From Paludibacteraceae bacterium (GTDB taxonomy: Bacteria > Bacteroidota > Bacteroidia > Bacteroidales > Paludibacteraceae): 50,265 bases of DNA. The translations under genes and the position numbers were made by a program. The stretch spans positions 1-50,265 of the forward strand of contig JAEEMG010000051.1 in the NCBI GenBank assembly GCA_016283095.1, given 5' to 3'. The notes under the pieces were generated by a model. That model was not told where the DNA came from, made no database searches, and worked only from the letters and a program-made list of their open reading frames with translations. This document shows positions 24,610 through 34,991 of the stretch, piece by piece. How positions within the stretch are numbered: position 1 is the first letter of the stretch; the number at the start of each line of letters is the position of its first letter.

Positions 24610-26256
24610 GTGAAAAAGATATTATTTGTATTAACTATATTTGTTGCTCTGGCCTCAAATGCCACAGAATATGAGTCTCATAATTTCAAGAATGGTTTGG
24701 AAGCAATTGAAAAGAAAGATTTTCGTGGGGCTTTAGATTTCTTGAAAAAAGAGGTGGCTGATAATCCTAAGAATGGATATGCTTATTTTTGGTTAGCTTC
24801 TATTTCTATGTACAACGACAAGTTTCATAGTGAAATAGAAAACAGAGGTGATGTGTTTAAATTTGCACTGAACATGTCGGATGCGTTAAATTATTATCGA
24901 GATGCTTTGAAATATATTCCCAAAAACGACAGAGAGTATAGATCAAAAGCTTATAATCAGAGATCGGAGTTATATCTGTTTATGAGAGACACTATTAGTG
25001 CATTAGACGATTTGTCGGCCTCTATTAAGATTCTTCCTCAAAATCCAGAAGTGTTCAAAGCAAGAGCAAATATCTATTTTTCTCAAGGCAAAATAAAACT
25101 TGCTGATGCTGATTATAATAAAATCATTTCTATTAATCCTAACGATGTAGTTGGGTATATGGGTATTGGACGAAATCGTATTGCTCAGGGAAAATGGGAT
25201 GAGGCAATTGAAAAGTTCAATCGTGTTGAGAAAATTGATCCTAATTATTCTTATGTATATTTGTTACGAGCCGAGAGTTATATTGGAAAGAAAGATTATG
25301 AAAAAGCAGCTGATGATTTAATTTCTGCATTGAAAAAAGACGATAAAGATGCTTATTATACGATTTTTAAGTTTGACAAAGATGTCATTGCTAAGGTGAT
25401 AGAAAAAGTAAAGGCAGAGTCAGAAAAGAGTCCAAATGATTCCAAATGGCCAATGTGTAATGCAATTATTCATGATCAAATTGGAGAATATAAAGAAGCT
25501 ATTAAATATAACCAGCAAGCATATAAAATTGAACCGTCTGTACCGGTTCTCGATATGTTATCCAAACAATATCTTCGTGATTTTCAGTGGGAGAATTCAT
25601 TGTCATGCGTTGAAAGATTGTTAGAATCAGATCCTCATGATCTTAAAAAGATTTTTCTAAAGGCTTATCTGTTGAAAGGTCTTGGCCGTCCTCAAGAGGC
25701 AATCCCTTTAATGAATGAATATTTGGCTGAAAATAATAATGATGCATTGTGCTTCTACTTGAGAGGGGGTGCAAATGCACAATTAGGTAATTATGATGAT
25801 GCAATTGAGGATTTGACAACGGCTATTGATCTTAATCCAACTTATGCTCACTCTTATTTGATGAGAGGTGATATGTATAAAAAGAAAAATAAGGACAGTT
25901 ATGCAAATTCTGATTATAATAAGGTATTAAGTTTGGAGGCCCCTTCGAAAAATTATTGCTGTAGTTATTTTGCCTGTTTAGGATTGGGAGACACAACGAA
26001 AGCCATCGAAATTATGGAAGATGTACTGAAAAGGAATCCTACACTGTGGGGAAATAACTATGATGCGGCATGTCTTTATTCGAGGATGAATAGAAATTCT
26101 GAAGCTTTACTCTATCTTGAAACTGCAATAAAGATGGGATATAAATCTCATCTTCGCTTTGATTTTGATTATTATTTTGATGACTTCAGAAAACGTGCAG
26201 ATTTTAAAGCTCTGTCAGATAAATATAAGGATTTGATGAGAGAGGATGATTTTTAG
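24610..26256 (+). CDS. exported tetratricopeptide-repeat protein
   Basis: A 548-residue protein that begins at a GTG. The first residues form a signal peptide (KKILFVLTIFVALASNA), which supports that start. About a dozen TPR motifs follow, for example DYNKIISINPNDVVGYMGIG, EAIEKFNRVEKIDPNYSYVY and DDAIEDLTTAIDLNPTYAHS. TPR arrays form protein-binding superhelices, so this is probably a periplasmic scaffold. The partner is unknown. It is AT-rich compared with the neighbouring AddB-like gene. Confidence 0.8.
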   Translation: MKKILFVLTIFVALASNATEYESHNFKNGLEAIEKKDFRGALDFLKKEVADNPKNGYAYFWLASISMYNDKFHSEIENRGDVFKFALNMSDALNYYRDALKYIPKNDREYRSKAYNQRSELYLFMRDTISALDDLSASIKILPQNPEVFKARANIYFSQGKIKLADADYNKIISINPNDVVGYMGIGRNRIAQGKWDEAIEKFNRVEKIDPNYSYVYLLRAESYIGKKDYEKAADDLISALKKDDKDAYYTIFKFDKDVIAKVIEKVKAESEKSPNDSKWPMCNAIIHDQIGEYKEAIKYNQQAYKIEPSVPVLDMLSKQYLRDFQWENSLSCVERLLESDPHDLKKIFLKAYLLKGLGRPQEAIPLMNEYLAENNNDALCFYLRGGANAQLGNYDDAIEDLTTAIDLNPTYAHSYLMRGDMYKKKNKDSYANSDYNKVLSLEAPSKNYCCSYFACLGLGDTTKAIEIMEDVLKRNPTLWGNNYDAACLYSRMNRNSEALLYLETAIKMGYKSHLRFDFDYYFDDFRKRADFKALSDKYKDLMREDDF

Positions 26257-26304
26257 TTTGAACACTTTTGCTTAATTTTTTTTTGGTTTTAAAAATATCA
26301 GATT

Positions 26305-26424
26305 ATGGAAATAATAAGATTACTAGTCTTTTGTCTTGCTGCAGTAATATTATACAAAGTGGTAAAAAGTGATAGAAAAAAAGGAAAGGGAAATACCCTT
26401 ACGTTTTACATTCTTATCGGCTAA
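26305..26424 (+). CDS. possible 39-residue membrane peptide
   Basis: The ORF MEIIRLLVFCLAAVILYKVV then a lysine-rich stretch and a second short hydrophobic end (TFYILIG) has a credible single membrane helix with positive residues after it. It lies in the gap between the TPR gene and the next ORF, 20 bp before the latter. No family is recognised. It may be a small gene or a chance ORF. Confidence 0.4.
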   Translation: MEIIRLLVFCLAAVILYKVVKSDRKKGKGNTLTFYILIG

Positions 26425-26444
26425 ATTATGTCCGAAAAAAAGAT

Positions 26445-27434
26445 ATGATTATGGGAAATATAATTATGGGGATTGTCAAGGATTTATTGAAGTTTTTAAT
26501 CCCAACAATATGGAAACGTTGGGAATTTTACAAAAACGAAGAAGCACATGAAAAAATGTCTTTTAATGATGAATATGCCCATCTGAAATTTTCATTGCTT
26601 AACTTAAACGATGCAAAAAAATATGAAGGGAAAGTGAAAAAAATCACTAGATATTATACAGATATAAAAGAAGAACCCGTCACAAAAGCAGGAATATGCT
26701 ACGTCATCAATTATAATAAAAATCGTAAAACAGAAGACTTGTTGGAATTTGATCGTAAAGGTAAAGAAATAAAACATCTCATTTATGAATATGATAAAAA
26801 TGGGAATCTTATTTTTGTAAAGGATCTTAATAAAAAAGGAGAAAAGGGAGTTGTAGACTGCTATATCTATAATGATAAGGGACAGCATGTAGAGACAAAA
26901 TATTTTGATGATGGTCAAATCGATTATGATACTTGCTATAAATACGATGAAAACGGTAATTGTATTGAAGTTAACACCGATGATTATAGATTAGATGGTA
27001 TAGTTGTCAAGATTCGTAATGTGAGTGTGTTTGATGAAAATAATAGAGAGATAGAGAGAATTAAATACGAAGGATTGACAGAGGAAACGGAAAAAGAAGT
27101 TTACTTTTACAATAAAAACGGAGATCTGAAAGAGATTCAGAATATTGATATTGAGACGGGAGAGATTATATCTCGTGATTTATATTGCTATGATACAGAT
27201 GGCAAACTATCAGAAATTTTGACTTATGAAGGATCTGATGTTATGGGAAAATGGGTCTATTCCTATAATCAACAAGGAAAAGAAACAGAATGCCGTATAT
27301 ATGATGGATTTGGTAATATGACACATAAACATGTCTCTATATATGATGAAAGAGGTAGTTTCTGTGGGACAAAAAAATATAAAAACGGAATTTTGATCTT
27401 CAGCTATTTGGATGAGATAGAATATTATGATTAA
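26445..27434 (+). CDS. YD/RHS-like repeat protein, unknown function
   Basis: A 329-residue, AT-rich protein built of repeated units of the form YxYDxxGN/K: YEYDKNGNLIFV, YIYNDKGQHVETKYFDDG, YKYDENGNCIEVNTDD, YFYNKNGDLKEI, YCYDTDGKLSEILTYEG. Such units form extended beta sheets in RHS/YD proteins, but this protein is far too small to be an RHS toxin shell and has no toxin tip. The first 35 residues are hydrophobic-amphipathic. An alternative start is the ATG three codons in. It might be an immunity-type or wall-associated protein; this is a guess. Confidence 0.55.
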   Translation: MIMGNIIMGIVKDLLKFLIPTIWKRWEFYKNEEAHEKMSFNDEYAHLKFSLLNLNDAKKYEGKVKKITRYYTDIKEEPVTKAGICYVINYNKNRKTEDLLEFDRKGKEIKHLIYEYDKNGNLIFVKDLNKKGEKGVVDCYIYNDKGQHVETKYFDDGQIDYDTCYKYDENGNCIEVNTDDYRLDGIVVKIRNVSVFDENNREIERIKYEGLTEETEKEVYFYNKNGDLKEIQNIDIETGEIISRDLYCYDTDGKLSEILTYEGSDVMGKWVYSYNQQGKETECRIYDGFGNMTHKHVSIYDERGSFCGTKKYKNGILIFSYLDEIEYYD

Positions 27435-27472
27435 AAATCACATCTGTTATTCTTTAGGTATTAATCCTTTTT

Positions 27473-27480
27473 TATTTTTG
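27473..27480 (+). promoter_or_regulatory. Bacteroidetes -7 element for the YcxB-like gene
   Basis: TATTTTTG fits TAnnTTTG. It gives a leader of about 85 bases before the ATG at 27573, with a small hairpin ACCG...CGGT (27519-27535). Confidence 0.5.
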
Positions 27481-27572
27481 CAAACAAACAGGAAAAACTA
27501 TGTTCTGTTTTTTTTGACCGTATTTAATGCGGTTTGTTAAGAAGACCTTAGAATATAAAATTTAACAGCTTT

Positions 27573-28067
27573 ATGGAGATAAAGAATGAAACTCGTTTGA
27601 CGTATGAGATTTTGACAGACGTGACGTTGTCAACGAAAAAGTTTATCATCGTATCAAGGATTATTGATTTTTTTACGGTGCTCTTTTTTATTGCTCTTGG
27701 GAATAGTGGTTTTCTCGATTGGTGGGTGGTTTTGTTGTTAGGTGTGGTAGTTTTAGGTTACTTTCGTGTTATATCTCCGAAGAAATTAAAGAAAGTATTC
27801 AAAGCGTATATTGGCGAAGGGGAAGCCCGTTACTCTTTTCTTTTTAAGGACGATGAATTGGAAAATCACGAAAGCAATGAAGTAACGCCTGAAGCACATG
27901 CCAACTATCCCTACACTAGTTTTACAGGATTGGAATTCGTGAAGAATTATGTAATACTCTATATTTCCAAGTATCAGCTACTGATGATTGATTTGAATGG
28001 ATTCGACTCCGAAGAAGATAAGAATGCGGTCATCGCTCTGCTAAAATCTAAAGTGAAGAAGGATTAG
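27573..28067 (+). CDS. YcxB-like membrane protein
   Basis: A 164-residue protein with two membrane helices (about 27-43 and 48-63) followed by a soluble domain of about 95 residues. The segment NYPYTSFTGLEFVKNYVILYISKYQ with a final alpha helix resembles the YcxB-like C-terminal domain. The function of that family is unknown. It stands alone with its own promoter. Confidence 0.6.
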   Translation: MEIKNETRLTYEILTDVTLSTKKFIIVSRIIDFFTVLFFIALGNSGFLDWWVVLLLGVVVLGYFRVISPKKLKKVFKAYIGEGEARYSFLFKDDELENHESNEVTPEAHANYPYTSFTGLEFVKNYVILYISKYQLLMIDLNGFDSEEDKNAVIALLKSKVKKD

Positions 28068-28123
28068 AAGCTATTCAAATTTGTTAAAATATTTTGTTAT
28101 AAGTCTTATCCTTCAACTAAAAT

Positions 28124-28287
28124 GAGGATTGTTAAGGGCGGAACGCCCTAACCCATTCTCTTCCGCGAGCCCAAAGGGCGAGCGGTAAAAATGCGTTCAT
28201 TGTGCATCTATTTTTAAATTAGTATGTGCTCGCCTTACGGCTCGCATTTTGGAGAGGGGTTAGGGCGTTCCGCCCTTAACAATCCTC
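28124..28287. mobile_element. MITE-like element with perfect 31-bp terminal inverted repeats
   Basis: The ends GAGGATTGTTAAGGGCGG... (28124-28154) and its exact reverse complement (28257-28287) enclose about 100 bp with no coding capacity. The inside carries GCTCGCC/GGCGAGC-like short palindromes. A half copy lies at 40463-40530. No transposase is encoded and no target duplication is clear. The features fit a non-autonomous element or a structured dispersed repeat. Confidence 0.75.
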
Positions 28288-28337
28288 GCCTCTATAACCA
28301 AATATTTAATTTAGATTTGAACAGAATTTTACAAAAA

Positions 28338-28380
28338 TAAAGGAGTCCGTGCTACTTTGTGGTAGTATGGACTCCTTTTA
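28338..28380. terminator. bidirectional terminator between the YcxB-like and ABC-F genes
   Basis: AAGGAGTCC (28340-28348) pairs with GGACTCCTT (28369-28377), with an inner CTAC/GTAG stem. T-runs occur on both strands. It would end the minus-strand mnmG/ABC-F transcript. Confidence 0.75.
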
Positions 28381-28399
28381 TGTTGATGATTAACGATTA

Positions 28400-30298
28400 T
28401 TACGATATCTTTTCGTTCAATTCTAGCCAAATCATCTCCTTTTCATCGAGTTCTTCGATCACTTCCTGCATTCTGCTTGAAAGTTTCATGATCTCGTCGT
28501 TGCTCATCTGCTCGCCGCTTCCGAGTCTCTCTTCAATCTCTTTTTTCTCTTTGCTAAGATTGTCAATGTCGATCTCTGTTTGCTCAAGTAGACGTTGCTC
28601 CTTGTAACTCAGTTTCGGCTTGTTCATCGATGTGTTACGCTCTCTTTTAGGAGCGGCCTCTGCTGGTTTAGCGGTCTTTTCCTTCTCTGCTTTCTCCTTT
28701 TCATCGGACATTTCTTTCCAGATGCGATAATCAGTATAGTTGCCTGGAAAGTCTTTTACAGTATGGTCGGGATAAAACACAAACAGATGGTCCACGATTC
28801 TGTCCATGAAATATCTGTCGTGGCTCACGATGAGCACGTTGCCCTTAAACTCCATCAGATATTCCTCAAGCACGGAAAGTGTTGCGATGTCAAGGTCGTT
28901 GGTTGGCTCGTCGAGAATCAAGAAATTCGGATTCTCCATCAACACTCTGCAAAGCTGAAGTCGACGTTTCTCTCCTCCCGACAATTTATATATATAGTCA
29001 TGTTGTCTGCTTGGAGCAAACAAGAACCTGCTCAACAGATTTGTCGCCGACAGTTTGACACCCTGCTGCACCTCCACCTGATCAGCAATCTCTGAAATAT
29101 AATCGACTACTTTTAAGGTCTCCTTAAATTTAGGAAGCTCCTGGCTGTAGTAGCCGAAACGTACCGTCTGGCCGATATTTATTTCTCCGCTGTCTGGGCG
29201 TACTTCATTGAGAATCATTTTTAGCAGAGTGGTCTTTCCTGATCCGTTCTGACCGACGATGCCGACTTTTTCCCCTTTCGCAAAATTGTAGTAGAATTCT
29301 TTTAAAAGAACCTTTTCATCGTACTTTTTAGAAATATAGCAAAGTTCAATGATTTTGCTTCCGATATGGTTGGATTTAGAGGCAAGAGTAAGATCAGCTT
29401 CTGAACGGACACTCTTCAGACGCTTCTCAATGACGTCGAACCTATCTATACGGCTGCGTGATTTTCCACCGCGTGCCTGAGGTTGGCGACGTATCCACTC
29501 CAATTCACGTCGGTATGTGTTGCGAAGGTGGGCGATAGTGCGTTGCTCCACCTCCTCACGATGCTCTTTCTCTTCCAGATAGTAGCTGTAATTGCCTTGG
29601 TATGTGTAGATCTGAGTGTCTGCGATCTCAAGAATCTTGTTGCAGACGTTGTCGAGGAAATATCTGTCGTGTGTGACAAGCAATAGTGCCTTTTTCTCTT
29701 TTACAAGCATCTCCTCAAGCCATTCCACCATTCCGAGGTCAAGGTGGTTGGTAGGCTCATCGAGCACTAACAAATCGTGGTCGGAAATGATTGCTGACGC
29801 CAAAGCCACACGTTTACGTGCACCTCCCGACAGTGTGCTGATCTTTTGATTGATGTCGCGTAGTCCAAGACGGGAAAGTGTTGATATTACCGTCGTCTCC
29901 AGATTCCACGCATTTAGAGCGTCCATCTTGTGTGATAATTCAGATATCACGTCGGCATCAGCACCATTGTTGATGGCGTTCTCGTATTCTTTGATGACGG
30001 TGGTTATTTCACCGGAAACGTGGCGAAGAGCTCCGTCAAGTATGCTCTCTCCATCGTTGAATTTTGGATCTTGGTCAAGAAAACTAATTTTCAGATCGCG
30101 TCTTCGAGTGATATTGCCAGAATCTGCAGGCTCCTCACCCAAAATGATTTTCATCAGCGTACTCTTTCCGCAACCGTTGCGTCCAATCAATGCGATCTTC
30201 TCACCCACATTGATTGTGAATGTCACATCCTCAAAAAGTGCCAAGTCACCGAAGTTTTTGCTGACTTGCTGTATCTGAATTAGGTTTTCGTCTGTCAT
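28400..30298 (-). CDS. ABC-F family ATPase (Uup/EttA type)
   Basis: A 632-residue protein with two ABC ATPase domains and no membrane segment. The first Walker A is GRNGCGKST at 39-47 with signature LSGGARKR; the second is GQNGSGKTT near 348 with LSGGEKRR, and both have LDEPTN Walker B boxes. The linker between the domains is charged and helical ([20 protein letters not shown]). A C-terminal coiled coil ([19 protein letters not shown]) as in Uup follows. Uup-type proteins act on ribosomes or on DNA structures. The start codon overlaps the mnmG stop by 4 bp (ATGA), so translation is coupled. Confidence 0.9.
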   Translation of the reverse strand: MTDENLIQIQQVSKNFGDLALFEDVTFTINVGEKIALIGRNGCGKSTLMKIILGEEPADSGNITRRRDLKISFLDQDPKFNDGESILDGALRHVSGEITTVIKEYENAINNGADADVISELSHKMDALNAWNLETTVISTLSRLGLRDINQKISTLSGGARKRVALASAIISDHDLLVLDEPTNHLDLGMVEWLEEMLVKEKKALLLVTHDRYFLDNVCNKILEIADTQIYTYQGNYSYYLEEKEHREEVEQRTIAHLRNTYRRELEWIRRQPQARGGKSRSRIDRFDVIEKRLKSVRSEADLTLASKSNHIGSKIIELCYISKKYDEKVLLKEFYYNFAKGEKVGIVGQNGSGKTTLLKMILNEVRPDSGEINIGQTVRFGYYSQELPKFKETLKVVDYISEIADQVEVQQGVKLSATNLLSRFLFAPSRQHDYIYKLSGGEKRRLQLCRVLMENPNFLILDEPTNDLDIATLSVLEEYLMEFKGNVLIVSHDRYFMDRIVDHLFVFYPDHTVKDFPGNYTDYRIWKEMSDEKEKAEKEKTAKPAEAAPKRERNTSMNKPKLSYKEQRLLEQTEIDIDNLSKEKKEIEERLGSGEQMSNDEIMKLSSRMQEVIEELDEKEMIWLELNEKIS

Positions 30299-32169
30299 CT
30301 TCCCAAAAGAACTAATAGTATGTTGATGTCGCTCGGACTGATTCCTGATATTCTGCTTGCCTGACCGATTGTCTCTGGATCAATACGTGTTAGTTTCTGG
30401 CGAGCCTCTGTTGAGATCGTCTTAATCGACATATAGTCGAATTTGCCTTTTATCTTGATATTTTCAAGACGAGTAAGTTTGTCTGCTATCTGTTGCTCAC
30501 GAGTGATATATCCACTGTATTTGATTTGGATCTCAGCCGCTTCCACAATCTCCTCTTGTCTGTTTGGAATCTTGTCGATTGCCTCTTGCAGTGCAGGAAT
30601 GGCCTGACGCAATGAGTCGAAAGAGAGTTGCGGACGGTTGACCAAATCCACCAGTTTGCATCCTTCGCGGAGTGGGGAAGTGCCCTGTGTCTCAAGGAAT
30701 GGATTTATCAAAGCTGGTTTGATAGAGAATGTCGACGTGAATTCTCTCAATCTGCTGATCTCATCCTCTTTTTGTGTCAGTAGGTCGACGCGCTCCTTAC
30801 GTGCAAGACCGATTTCGTATGATTTGCGAGTAAGTCGGCTATCTGCATCGTCTTGACGGAGCAATATTCTGTATTCTGCTCTCGACGTGAACATACGGTA
30901 TGGCTCGTCCACTCCTTTGGTGATCAAGTCGTCGATAAGGACTCCGATATAGGCCTCGTTTCTCGACAATACAAATTCCTTGTTGCCATTGCACTTCAAA
31001 TGTGCGTTGATTCCGGCCATTAAACCCTGTCCTGCGGCCTCTTCGTATCCTGTCGTGCCATTTACTTGTCCGGCAAGAAAAAGTCCGTCTACGAGCTTGC
31101 TTTCCAAAGTGGGGTTGAGCTGGGTAGGATCGAAATAGTCGTATTCGATTGCGTAACCAGGTCGGTACACCTGTACATTCTCCAAACCTTTGATGGTGCG
31201 TAGTGCGTTTAGCTGCACATGGAGTGGTAGTGAAGATGAAAAACCGTTTAGATAGTATTCTTGGGTAGTCTCACCTTCTGGTTCAAGAAACAGTTGGTGC
31301 TGGTTTTTATCCGCAAATGTCACAATCTTTGTCTCGATACTTGGACAGTAGCGAGGACCTATACTTTGGATCTGACCATTGTATAGTGGAGATTCTGGCA
31401 ATCCTGCACGAAGGATTTCGTGGGTTTGCTCATTTGTGTATGTGATGAAGCACGGACGCTGTTTTAGCGGACGTGGCTTGAAATCAAGGTATGAGAATTT
31501 GTGAAAGTCGTTGTCTCCGTCTTGTGGGGCAAGTTCATCGAAGTTGATTGTACGGCCGTCTATTCTGACAGGTGTTCCTGTCTTCATACGTCCTACGTTT
31601 ATTCCTTTATCTCTCAATTGCTCGCTTATACCGTAAGACGCTGGTTCTGAGATACGACCTCCCTTTATCTGCTGTCTGCCGCAGTGCATCAATCCGCTAA
31701 GGAAAGTGCCGGCAGTGATTACGATCGCTTTAGCTTTGAATTCAGCACCGAGTGCAGTGCGTACACCGCATACAGATTTGCCTTCAAACAATAATTCATT
31801 TGCCATGTCTTGCCAGATACAGAGGTTGTCGGTGTTCTCAAGCAGACTTCTCCACTTTTCAGAGAAACGCTGACGGTCCGACTGGCTACGTGGGCTCCAC
31901 ATTGCAGGCCCTTTTGATTTGTTGAGCATACGATATTGGATGGCGGTAAGGTCTGTGACGATACCCATCTGTCCGCCCATCGCGTCAATCTCTCTTACAA
32001 TCTGTCCTTTTGCGATACCTCCCACTGCAGGGTTGCAGCTCATCTGTGCGATAGAGTGCATATCCATCGTGATGAGAAGTGTCTGCGAACCAAGGTTGGC
32101 TGCTGCAGATGCCGCCTCGCAACCTGCGTGACCGGCACCGATAACTATGACATCGAAATTGAATTTCAT
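30295..32169 (-). CDS. mnmG: tRNA uridine-5-carboxymethylaminomethyl modification enzyme MnmG (GidA)
   Basis: A 624-residue protein starting [16 protein letters not shown], the FAD-binding GxGxxG of MnmG. Other hallmarks are [20 protein letters not shown], the cysteine region [11 protein letters not shown], and [20 protein letters not shown]. With MnmE it installs the cmnm5 group on uridine 34 of several tRNAs, using FAD and methylene-tetrahydrofolate. It lies 1 bp after a lipoprotein gene and overlaps the ABC-F gene, so it belongs to the long minus-strand transcript. Confidence 0.97.
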   Translation of the reverse strand: MKFNFDVIVIGAGHAGCEAASAAANLGSQTLLITMDMHSIAQMSCNPAVGGIAKGQIVREIDAMGGQMGIVTDLTAIQYRMLNKSKGPAMWSPRSQSDRQRFSEKWRSLLENTDNLCIWQDMANELLFEGKSVCGVRTALGAEFKAKAIVITAGTFLSGLMHCGRQQIKGGRISEPASYGISEQLRDKGINVGRMKTGTPVRIDGRTINFDELAPQDGDNDFHKFSYLDFKPRPLKQRPCFITYTNEQTHEILRAGLPESPLYNGQIQSIGPRYCPSIETKIVTFADKNQHQLFLEPEGETTQEYYLNGFSSSLPLHVQLNALRTIKGLENVQVYRPGYAIEYDYFDPTQLNPTLESKLVDGLFLAGQVNGTTGYEEAAGQGLMAGINAHLKCNGNKEFVLSRNEAYIGVLIDDLITKGVDEPYRMFTSRAEYRILLRQDDADSRLTRKSYEIGLARKERVDLLTQKEDEISRLREFTSTFSIKPALINPFLETQGTSPLREGCKLVDLVNRPQLSFDSLRQAIPALQEAIDKIPNRQEEIVEAAEIQIKYSGYITREQQIADKLTRLENIKIKGKFDYMSIKTISTEARQKLTRIDPETIGQASRISGISPSDINILLVLLGR

Positions 32170-32170
32170 T

Positions 32171-33463
32171 TTATTTTATCTTGTTAAGAAACGCCTCCTC
32201 CAAAAGCAGTTTTTTAAGACGAAGTGCCCAAACCTTATTGTTTTGACCATTGGCTGTTTGTCCGCCAATCAGAATAAATTCTCCTTTATCACCTGTTTGG
32301 AATAATCCTGCATCTGCCAATGCACCTACAGTGTTGGAAAGGTCTTTGTGTTGGTCTATAGCCCACGTCAATCCACTGTTGTTTGAAGAATAGCATGTCG
32401 TTGAATAAGAGCCATCTGTAGAGATTCCTCCAAGAATGCCAAGAGTGCTATTGTTGAATGCGAATGTGATAGCTTTATCCATATATGGAAGTCCCGCAGA
32501 TGTGTTTGTCAGACACTCCATGTTGCCATATCTGTCCGCACCCCATATTTCTGCTTTGTCACCTTTCTTAGCGTAAAGATAGCCAAGGACAGTGTTTCCG
32601 CTTGGAGCGGTGAAAGAACGAACAGTGTCGACATCAAAATCTTCATGGATTGGTTGTGATATTTTTGCCTCTCCATTTTTGCTGTATGATTTGATTTCAC
32701 CACCGTCAAGTGTCCAAATTTGCTTGTTGAGCGAGTAAAGCAATTGACCGCTAGTTATAGCATCAAACTTGCTGAATTGCAGACTGGTGAAATTTGCCGC
32801 ATAGATCACTCCCGATTTGCCTTGCACAAACAATGAGTCATCGATATTGCATAGAGTGGATAATTCTAAAATTTCTGGAGCTTCGACGGTGCTGCTCTGC
32901 CACTGTGCACCATCTTTAGATGTCACGACTTTGCATGCGTTGTTTGTTTGGAAGAACTGCCACATCAGATCGTTGTGCATTATTGACTTTTGTGAAAGAA
33001 TAGTCTCTTCCAAACCAGAGACAACACCTGTGTTTGTCCATAGAAAAGCGTCTACATCATACTTGTGTACACGCACCTCCAGAGTATATTCTTTTTTGGA
33101 ATTGTCTTTTGTGTTGGTGGAAATGATTTTTACCGGTTTGGAAAAATCCATTGCCACTGTGTTTCTGAAATCAAAGAAGTTGCTTCCGTCGTATGAGTAT
33201 TGAATTGCTATCGTATTGTCGGAATAACCATAGATTGTCGGATATAGAGAGTCTACTTTTGTGCCATACGCCAAAGAATCATAGTTGAAGATCTTTGTTT
33301 CGACGTCATTGACATAAAACTCAACAGTGGATCCTAACTGTGAGAATAGGACACGACGGATTCTTGCATCTGGAGTGTCTGTCTCTTCATCATCCTTACA
33401 ACTTGAGTTTATTGCTGCCAATGTGAAAGCAGAGATGTATAGTAATAAATTGCGTAATTTCAT
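32171..33463 (-). CDS. DUF6242-like lipoprotein
   Basis: A 430-residue protein with a lipoprotein signal ([17 protein letters not shown], Cys22) followed by acidic residues [20 protein letters not shown]. The first part looks like a beta-sandwich domain. The second half has repeated glycine/tryptophan blades ([18 protein letters not shown] and others) like a beta-propeller. The pattern matches my memory of DUF6242 proteins in Bacteroidales, whose role is unknown. It sits 3 bp after the YqaA-like gene and 1 bp before mnmG. Confidence 0.7.
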   Translation of the reverse strand: MKLRNLLLYISAFTLAAINSSCKDDEETDTPDARIRRVLFSQLGSTVEFYVNDVETKIFNYDSLAYGTKVDSLYPTIYGYSDNTIAIQYSYDGSNFFDFRNTVAMDFSKPVKIISTNTKDNSKKEYTLEVRVHKYDVDAFLWTNTGVVSGLEETILSQKSIMHNDLMWQFFQTNNACKVVTSKDGAQWQSSTVEAPEILELSTLCNIDDSLFVQGKSGVIYAANFTSLQFSKFDAITSGQLLYSLNKQIWTLDGGEIKSYSKNGEAKISQPIHEDFDVDTVRSFTAPSGNTVLGYLYAKKGDKAEIWGADRYGNMECLTNTSAGLPYMDKAITFAFNNSTLGILGGISTDGSYSTTCYSSNNSGLTWAIDQHKDLSNTVGALADAGLFQTGDKGEFILIGGQTANGQNNKVWALRLKKLLLEEAFLNKIK

Positions 33464-33466
33464 ATG

Positions 33467-33925
33467 TTAATTGATTAAACTAAATGTTCCGTACGTAATT
33501 GCCAGCCAAACCAGGTATCTCACCGTCTTTCCGAATAAAACCCAGAATAATACGCCCCAAAACGGAGAACGCATCAATCCGAGTGCCATGACAATGAAAT
33601 CTCCAATGCCTGGAGTGAAAGAAAAGAATCCGAGCCAGATGCCGCGTTGCTGCACCCATTTCTTTGCTTTTTCCACTTTTGATTCGTCAAGACCACAATA
33701 TTTGGTCAGCCATTCTGTCTTTCCGAGATAACCTAACGCATAGCAGGTCATAGCTCCGAGTGTATTGCCTAGTATTGCCGCTGTCAGTACGCTGTATGTG
33801 TTTGCTCCTGACGCCCAAACTATAGAGAACACGGCTTCAGAAGGTAACGGAAGTACCGTCGCTGCTAAAAACGCTGCTAAAAACAGTCCCCAACATCCGT
33901 ATTCTGCAAGCCAAGACAAATCCAT
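33467..33925 (-). CDS. YqaA/DedA-like membrane protein
   Basis: A 152-residue protein with about four membrane segments. It contains LPLPSEAVFSIVWASGAN and GNTLGAMTCYALGYLGK near the start and the family's FFSFTPGIGDFIVMALGLMR region after residue 100. This is the SNARE-associated/VTT fold shared with DedA. DedA-type proteins are linked to flipping of undecaprenyl phosphate or phospholipids; YqaA itself is uncharacterised. One base separates it from the upstream membrane-protein gene, so they are one transcript. Confidence 0.8.
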   Translation of the reverse strand: MDLSWLAEYGCWGLFLAAFLAATVLPLPSEAVFSIVWASGANTYSVLTAAILGNTLGAMTCYALGYLGKTEWLTKYCGLDESKVEKAKKWVQQRGIWLGFFSFTPGIGDFIVMALGLMRSPFWGVLFWVLFGKTVRYLVWLAITYGTFSLIN

Positions 33926-33926
33926 G

Positions 33927-34928
33927 TTATTCCAATCCGATCAGTTTTACGATAAAATAACCTATCGCTAACAATACAAACAAACGGTACATCCATGTGA
34001 TGAGTAGTTCCCGTTTGTAGAATAGTGTCACTGCTCCTCCGATGCTGAATGTTCCGAGAGTGATGATCGTGCTCAACATTGACTCAAATCCGTAGTTCAT
34101 AGCTACTGCAAAGAATACGGCAAGCATGATGATCACAGCCAATAGGGAAAATTTTCCTCGCTGCTGGATGCTCTTGTTGCTGTAGTGAGCGGATAATCGC
34201 ATCGTGCAGACAAAGACAAAGAGCAGAAAATATCCGTAGAATATCTTGCTGAATCTTCCGAAATCTTCAAATTCGGAAAAATCGTTGAGACTGAAACTTG
34301 GAGTCGCAGTCCATGACATTCCTTCAAAGTATCCTAATTGATATATTCCTGCCACTGCATAAATCGCTATTGTTAACCCTCCAATTATGATGCTTAATAT
34401 GCTCTTCAACTGCATTCGGTTGCTGAAGTAAAGAAACGTCACAACTGGAATCACATTGAGTGAGAAAGGAGTGTACACAATTGAGCCTATAGTGATGAGT
34501 CCGCCGATATTGAAGGAATGCAGCTCATTATAACTCTCCGACAATGCGAATGCTGACGCGATGATTGCCAACTCGATCAGTGTAAGGAGATAGCCATAGT
34601 TGACGCCATCTTTTTCAAGCGATATAATCAAAACAAAAATACATAACACCATCGGAAGAATCGTTGGTGCTCTTAAAAGAGAGAATGTATTGTTGATGAG
34701 AGTTAATGTAAAGCCAATCAGCAGAATACATGCGAAATTAACCCAATAGGTTAATGTGGCTGGAATCTCTATCAGTTTATCCATTAACGACATGAATCTG
34801 AGATTTCCTGCCTTCAGAATGAATGTCGCGTCGAATGGAATTAGCCACAAAAGGAGAGCCCCGCATACAGTTACGATATATGCGACCACCGATGGTTTGA
34901 CTTTGTCTTGAAAACTACCGTTGTACAT
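33927..34928 (-). CDS. multi-pass membrane protein, unknown function
   Basis: A 333-residue protein with roughly ten hydrophobic segments and short loops, with no catalytic motif that I can see. The N-terminus (YNGSFQDKVKPSVVAYIVTV) is polar before the first helix. It lies between purD and the YqaA-like gene, 63 bp after purD, and is almost fused to the latter. It could be an envelope polymer or transporter component; the sequence does not decide. Confidence 0.65.
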   Translation of the reverse strand: MYNGSFQDKVKPSVVAYIVTVCGALLLWLIPFDATFILKAGNLRFMSLMDKLIEIPATLTYWVNFACILLIGFTLTLINNTFSLLRAPTILPMVLCIFVLIISLEKDGVNYGYLLTLIELAIIASAFALSESYNELHSFNIGGLITIGSIVYTPFSLNVIPVVTFLYFSNRMQLKSILSIIIGGLTIAIYAVAGIYQLGYFEGMSWTATPSFSLNDFSEFEDFGRFSKIFYGYFLLFVFVCTMRLSAHYSNKSIQQRGKFSLLAVIIMLAVFFAVAMNYGFESMLSTIITLGTFSIGGAVTLFYKRELLITWMYRLFVLLAIGYFIVKLIGLE

Positions 34929-34951
34929 CTGCTCTCTTTTTATTTTTTATT

Positions 34952-34971
34952 GGGCGGGTTTGACCCCGCCC
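34952..34971. other. GC-rich hairpin between purD and the membrane-protein gene
   Basis: GGGCGGG (34952-34958) pairs with CCCGCCC (34965-34971). There is no T-tract on the minus strand, so it is more likely an mRNA-stabilising structure within the operon than a terminator. Confidence 0.6.
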
Positions 34972-34991
34972 TTATTGATCATGATTCTAAT

